64,000 nucleotides of DNA from JACDEA01 sp963742585 (lineage in GTDB: Bacteria > Actinomycetota > Acidimicrobiia > Acidimicrobiales > JACDEA01), in contig CAVUMI010000006.1 in the NCBI GenBank assembly GCA_963742585.1, positions 682,001-746,000 of the forward strand, given 5' to 3'. Below, piece after piece: positions 61,091-64,000 of this stretch (position 1 is the first letter of the stretch; every line of letters starts with the position of its first letter). Under the pieces are notes generated by a model that was not told where the DNA came from, did no database searches, and worked only from the letters and a program-made list of their open reading frames with translations. Both the position numbers and the translations under genes were made by a program.

Positions 61091-62336
61091 TCTCCTCTAG
61101 CGGCTCGTCGTCGGTCCAGCCGACCCAGCCGTTCGAGCAAACGATCTGAGCGAGCCCATCGCGCCGGTCGACCACGCGCACCTGGAGTCCCGGGTCGAGC
61201 GTCGCGACATGCGCCACGCTGCGATCGGCCTGCTCCCACGCGGGGAGGCCGTCGCTCTCGTCGGGGACGGTGTGCGTCGGGGTCCAGACGAAGGTGTCCA
61301 GCTCGTCGAGGTGGTCGATCGGGGGATACCGCGGCTCGACGGCTTCCTCATCGAGGCCGGCTTCGGCCGCAGTCAACCGCCGGTTGAGCCCGACCGCACC
61401 GAGGCCGCGCGCCAGGTTGGCGACCACGAGCCCAGCGATCAGGCCGATCCCGCCGGCGACCGCGCCGAGTCGCGGCGTCGGGTACACCAGCGCGGCCTGT
61501 TGCAGGTAGGCGACGATTCCGACCGCGGCCGCCACGCCGAGCAGCGGCGCGATGACGAATGGCCGCGGCCGCCAGCGGATGCGCGGCAACGGTGAGTCGA
61601 CGTCGCCGGCGCGGATGGTGACTCCACGCTTGCTGAGCTCGGCTAGTCGCACGTGAGTGCGCGGCTCGGCCATGAACTCGCGCACGGCGTCGGCGCTTGG
61701 CTTCACCGTGACGAACGTGCGGGCACCGAGGTCGCACGCCACCTCGGCCCAGCCGACGTAGTCGCCTGCTGAGCCGACGGCGACGAATTCGCCGAGCGGA
61801 TCGTCGACGCCGAAGCCATGACGCGTCCGCATGTCGCGGCCCCCGCGCCGGAACAGGATGGCGACCAGACCGATGATCGCGAGGAGGGTGAGCAGCGCTG
61901 CGCCGCCGCCGGCGACCGTTGTAATCGGCCCCCGGCCGGTGATGTCCATCAGACCCGTGACATCGCACGGCTCGCCGTCGACGATCGTGCGCACGTGGAG
62001 GCGGTACGTGCCGACGCCATAGTTGGCGTAACTCGGGACGTTCAGCTCGCGTCGCCAGCCGAAGTCCCGGCCCCTACCGGTTCCAACCGTCGAGCGCACG
62101 CCGGCGACTTCAAGCTCGACGCGGTCGCGCGGCTGCTCCTCGAAAGCGGCGACGGCAATCGTGGCCCGTCGGTTGCTCGTCACTTTCACGTGGCTGCCCT
62201 GTCGAAAGCGCTGGCCGGCTACGCGGACGTCGCAGTCGCCGACGTTGCCTTGCGCGCCTGCGGGTGTGCCGCCCGCGCCGAGCAGCGCGGCGGCGAGGGC
62301 CACACCGACAAGAAGGCGGACGGGGCGGTTAGTCAC
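61077..62336 (-). CDS. Membrane protein with signal peptide and C-terminal SH3-like domain
   Basis: A 419-residue protein. Signal peptide (RPVRLLVGVALAAALLGAGG), an extracytoplasmic beta domain with two cysteines (GDCDVR, EPCDV), a helix (TTVAGGGAALLTLLAIIGLV), a cytoplasmic stretch, two more helices and a C-terminal domain ending LQVRVVDRRDGLAQIVCSNG with WVGWTDDEPLEEI. The last part resembles an SH3-like domain. No function is recognised. The 3-prime end overlaps the preceding hydrolase by 14 bases in convergent orientation. Confidence 0.58.
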   Translation of the reverse strand: MTNRPVRLLVGVALAAALLGAGGTPAGAQGNVGDCDVRVAGQRFRQGSHVKVTSNRRATIAVAAFEEQPRDRVELEVAGVRSTVGTGRGRDFGWRRELNVPSYANYGVGTYRLHVRTIVDGEPCDVTGLMDITGRGPITTVAGGGAALLTLLAIIGLVAILFRRGGRDMRTRHGFGVDDPLGEFVAVGSAGDYVGWAEVACDLGARTFVTVKPSADAVREFMAEPRTHVRLAELSKRGVTIRAGDVDSPLPRIRWRPRPFVIAPLLGVAAAVGIVAYLQQAALVYPTPRLGAVAGGIGLIAGLVVANLARGLGAVGLNRRLTAAEAGLDEEAVEPRYPPIDHLDELDTFVWTPTHTVPDESDGLPAWEQADRSVAHVATLDPGLQVRVVDRRDGLAQIVCSNGWVGWTDDEPLEEITSH

Positions 62337-62339
62337 CGG

Positions 62340-63510
62340 CTATGTGTTGACCCAGCTCGTGGGATAGGCCGGGTCGTCGAAACGGTCAGCTGCCGCGGCG
62401 AGGTGCAGCGGGCGGAACGTGTCGAGCATCACCGCCAGCTCTTCGGTCTTGGTTTGGCCGATCGACTTCTCGGCGACGCCCGGCGCGGGACCGTGCGGGA
62501 TGCCGCGCGGGTGGAACGTGAGCGCCGCCGCCTCGACGCCGCGCCGGCTGAAGAACTCGCTGCTGACGTAATAGAGCACTTCGTCGCTGTCGAGGTTGGC
62601 GTGGTTGTACGGCGCGGTGATGACGTCGAGCCCATCGTCGAGCCGGCGCGGGCAGAACGAACACACGACAGCGTTGTCGAGCTCAAAGGTTTGGTGCACC
62701 GGCGGCGGTTGGTGTTGCCGCCCGCTGATCGGCTCGAAGTCGTGGATCGAGAACACGTAGGGATAGAGATGACCGTCCCAACCGACGACGTCGAACGGGT
62801 CGTGGTCGAGCGTGTAGACCGCGGCGCGATCGCCGACCCGGACCCACACATCGGTGGGAGTCGGGTCGTCGTTGGCGAGCAACTCGCTCGGCCGGCGGAA
62901 GTCGCGCTCCCAGTACGGCGCGTGCTCCTCGAGCTGGCCTTCGTTGTTCTGGTACCGCCGCGGGAGACGGACCGCGCCGGGCGTCTCGATGACGAGATGG
63001 CGGTTCGCACCGCTCGCCGGGCGCCAGCGGTGCGTGGTGCCCTTCGGGACGACCACGTAGTCGCCGGCGCGGTAGTCGAGGACGCCGAACACGGACTCGA
63101 GGCGCCCACCGCCTTCATGGACGAAGTGCAGTTCGTCGGCGCCGCCGTTGCGCGTGACCCGGCTCGGCTCGGCGCCGAACGCCGAGACCGCGAGCCTCAC
63201 GTCGTCGTTCCACAGGATCACTCCGCGGTTGGCCAGCTCGTCGCCGTCGCCCGGGCCCTGACCTGCCGTTCGCAGGAGATGGTGGCGGAGCGTGGTGTCA
63301 GCCGAGGGCGTCGGCGGCGTCGGGATCGGGTCGACCTCGGCCACCTTGCTCACGCGTGCTCGGCACGTGGCGGTGGTAGAGGATCGAGTAGCGGCCGGCG
63401 AAGCCTTCCGTGCCGACGACCTCTTCTTCATAGAGGCGGCCGTCGGGTGCCCGGAACGCCACGTGGCGCTTCGCAGGAACCTCACCCAGGCGGTGATAAC
63501 TGGGTGCCAT
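62340..63510 (-). CDS. Homogentisate 1,2-dioxygenase family cupin, one-base frame break
   Basis: The N-terminal part MAPSYHRLGEVPAKRHVAFR, GFAGRYSILYHRHVPS and the continuation RVSKVAEVDPIPTPPTPSAD lie in different frames; an extra base at 63357 (plus-strand T, coding A) separates them. DELHFVHEGGGRLESVFGVL, DYVVVPKGTTHRWRP and HPRGIPHGPAPG contain cupin histidines and the iron site. The full protein is about 389 residues. It opens the homogentisate ring in tyrosine and phenylalanine breakdown. Later catabolic genes are not in the window. Confidence 0.8.
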
Positions 63511-63566
63511 AACGCCATCGTACGACGGCATTGCTTTCGCCTTGTGCCTGTGGGAATCTCACCGAA

Positions 63567-63926
63567 GTGCATCGAAAGGCACGAAACGTCACTGGGGTGG
63601 TGTGTCTTCTTATGGTGCTCTGCTCGTGCAGCGCCGACGGCACCGACTCTTCCTCCGGCGCCACTGTGCCGCGTGCCACCTCGACGACGGACCCCTACGC
63701 CGTCCCCGCGACCATCGACATCCCCTACCTCAACCGCGTGTTCGCCGCGCTCGAGCGCATCAACGGCGACGCCACCCGCCTCATCGTCGCCGCCAAACGG
63801 ATCACCCCCGAAGCCGCCGCCCTCCTCCACGCCATCCTCACCGACGAAGAGTTCAAGGATCGTTCCGAAATTTGGAACGACGAGATCGAAGCAGGGCCTC
63901 TCGAACTTCAGGACACCACCTGGTGA
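63567..63926 (+). CDS. Small lipoprotein
   Basis: A 119-residue protein from GTG 63567. NVTGVVCLLMVLCSCSADG has a lipobox (V-L-C-S-C region), then a Ser/Thr-rich linker and a helical domain with YLNRVFAALERINGDATRL and ITPEAAALLHAILTDEEF. It is on the opposite strand from the dioxygenase and shares a 56-base intergenic region. The function is unknown. It overlaps a short frame by GTGA. Confidence 0.55.
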   Translation: MHRKARNVTGVVCLLMVLCSCSADGTDSSSGATVPRATSTTDPYAVPATIDIPYLNRVFAALERINGDATRLIVAAKRITPEAAALLHAILTDEEFKDRSEIWNDEIEAGPLELQDTTW

Positions 63927-63988
63927 CCGACGAACCAAGGTTCAGCGAATCGTGGGTCAGCGGCCGGATTGCATCGGCATCGAAGTGA
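63923..63988 (+). CDS. Short coupled frame, possibly broken start of the next gene
   Basis: GTG at 63923 overlaps the preceding stop (GTGA); the 21 residues TDEPRFSESWVSGRIASASK run to a TGA that overlaps an ATG at 63988 (TGATG). Either a very small peptide or the beginning of a gene whose frame is interrupted; the window ends 12 bases later, so it cannot be settled. Confidence 0.3.
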   Translation: MTDEPRFSESWVSGRIASASK

Positions 63989-64000
63989 TGCGCGACTACA

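Noticed and set aside
1..64000. CRISPR arrays, tRNA and rRNA genes
   Set aside because: No regularly spaced repeats, cloverleaf sequences or conserved rRNA blocks were seen on either strand.

Overview
The window is very GC-rich, with dense coding, frequent 4-bp stop/start overlaps (ATGA, GTGA, TTGA) and many GTG/TTG starts. It reads as chromosomal DNA of a high-GC actinobacterium. An mshA-like mycothiol glycosyltransferase followed by a YbjN-type gene, a BldC-like DNA-binding protein, a rex-cysG-hemA-hemC-cobA-hemD-hemB-hemL cluster and a menaquinone-type respiratory operon all fit Actinobacteria. The split cytochrome b plus Rieske plus dihaem cytochrome c layout suggests the Acidimicrobiia, but that is inference from gene content. 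No rRNA, tRNA, CRISPR, prophage or large insertion sequence was seen.

Layout. 0-8 kb: a sulfatase operon, a PPOX protein, a TraR/DksA-type zinc finger, a phosphatase/metallopeptidase pair, a MaoC dehydratase, a broken MoaD gene and two membrane proteins. 8-14 kb: a receiver-only response regulator, an XRE regulator, a thioesterase, an alpha/beta hydrolase facing a decayed MarR-like gene, a GH43 secreted enzyme and a secreted three-repeat cysteine protein. 14-20 kb: mshA, a YbjN protein, an MFS exporter, a coiled-coil M23 peptidase, proC, a BldC-like protein and a SAM hydroxide adenosyltransferase. 20-30.5 kb: a CAP-domain secreted protein under a probable cyclic-di-GMP-I riboswitch, an acyl-CoA ligase, then the redox-sensing and tetrapyrrole operon. 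30.5-37.9 kb: an MMPL-TetR-lipoprotein operon with its likely operator, an ATP-grasp protein, Ohr, a geranylgeranyl-reductase-type flavoprotein and a cytochrome c.

38.1-58.5 kb is one continuous respiratory operon: an unknown membrane protein, a two-cluster ferredoxin, split cytochrome b, Rieske protein, dihaem cytochrome c, a second unknown membrane protein, then nuoA-N. It encodes NADH to menaquinone to cytochrome c electron transfer as a unit. The haem and sirohaem operon controlled by or next to Rex (an NADH/NAD sensor) supplies cofactors for it. 58.5-64 kb holds a small membrane-anchored protein, an amidohydrolase, an alpha/beta hydrolase, a membrane protein with an SH3-like tail, homogentisate dioxygenase and a small lipoprotein.

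The most striking feature of the raw sequence is a set of eleven single-base frame breaks in ten otherwise intact genes (moaD, proC, SAM adenosyltransferase, CAP protein, acyl-CoA ligase, hemC twice, nuoE, nuoJ, nuoN, homogentisate dioxygenase). Every one is an extra base (+1). Several hit genes that should be essential. Sequencing or assembly error is the simplest reading, but the uniform sign is worth testing. Other unusual items are a 145-bp MITE-like insert between nuoF and nuoG with a 7-bp direct repeat, a dispersed long palindrome, a probable ATA start codon, a 39-bp tandem repeat extending NuoI, and micro-ORFs that bridge nuo genes by stop/start overlap.
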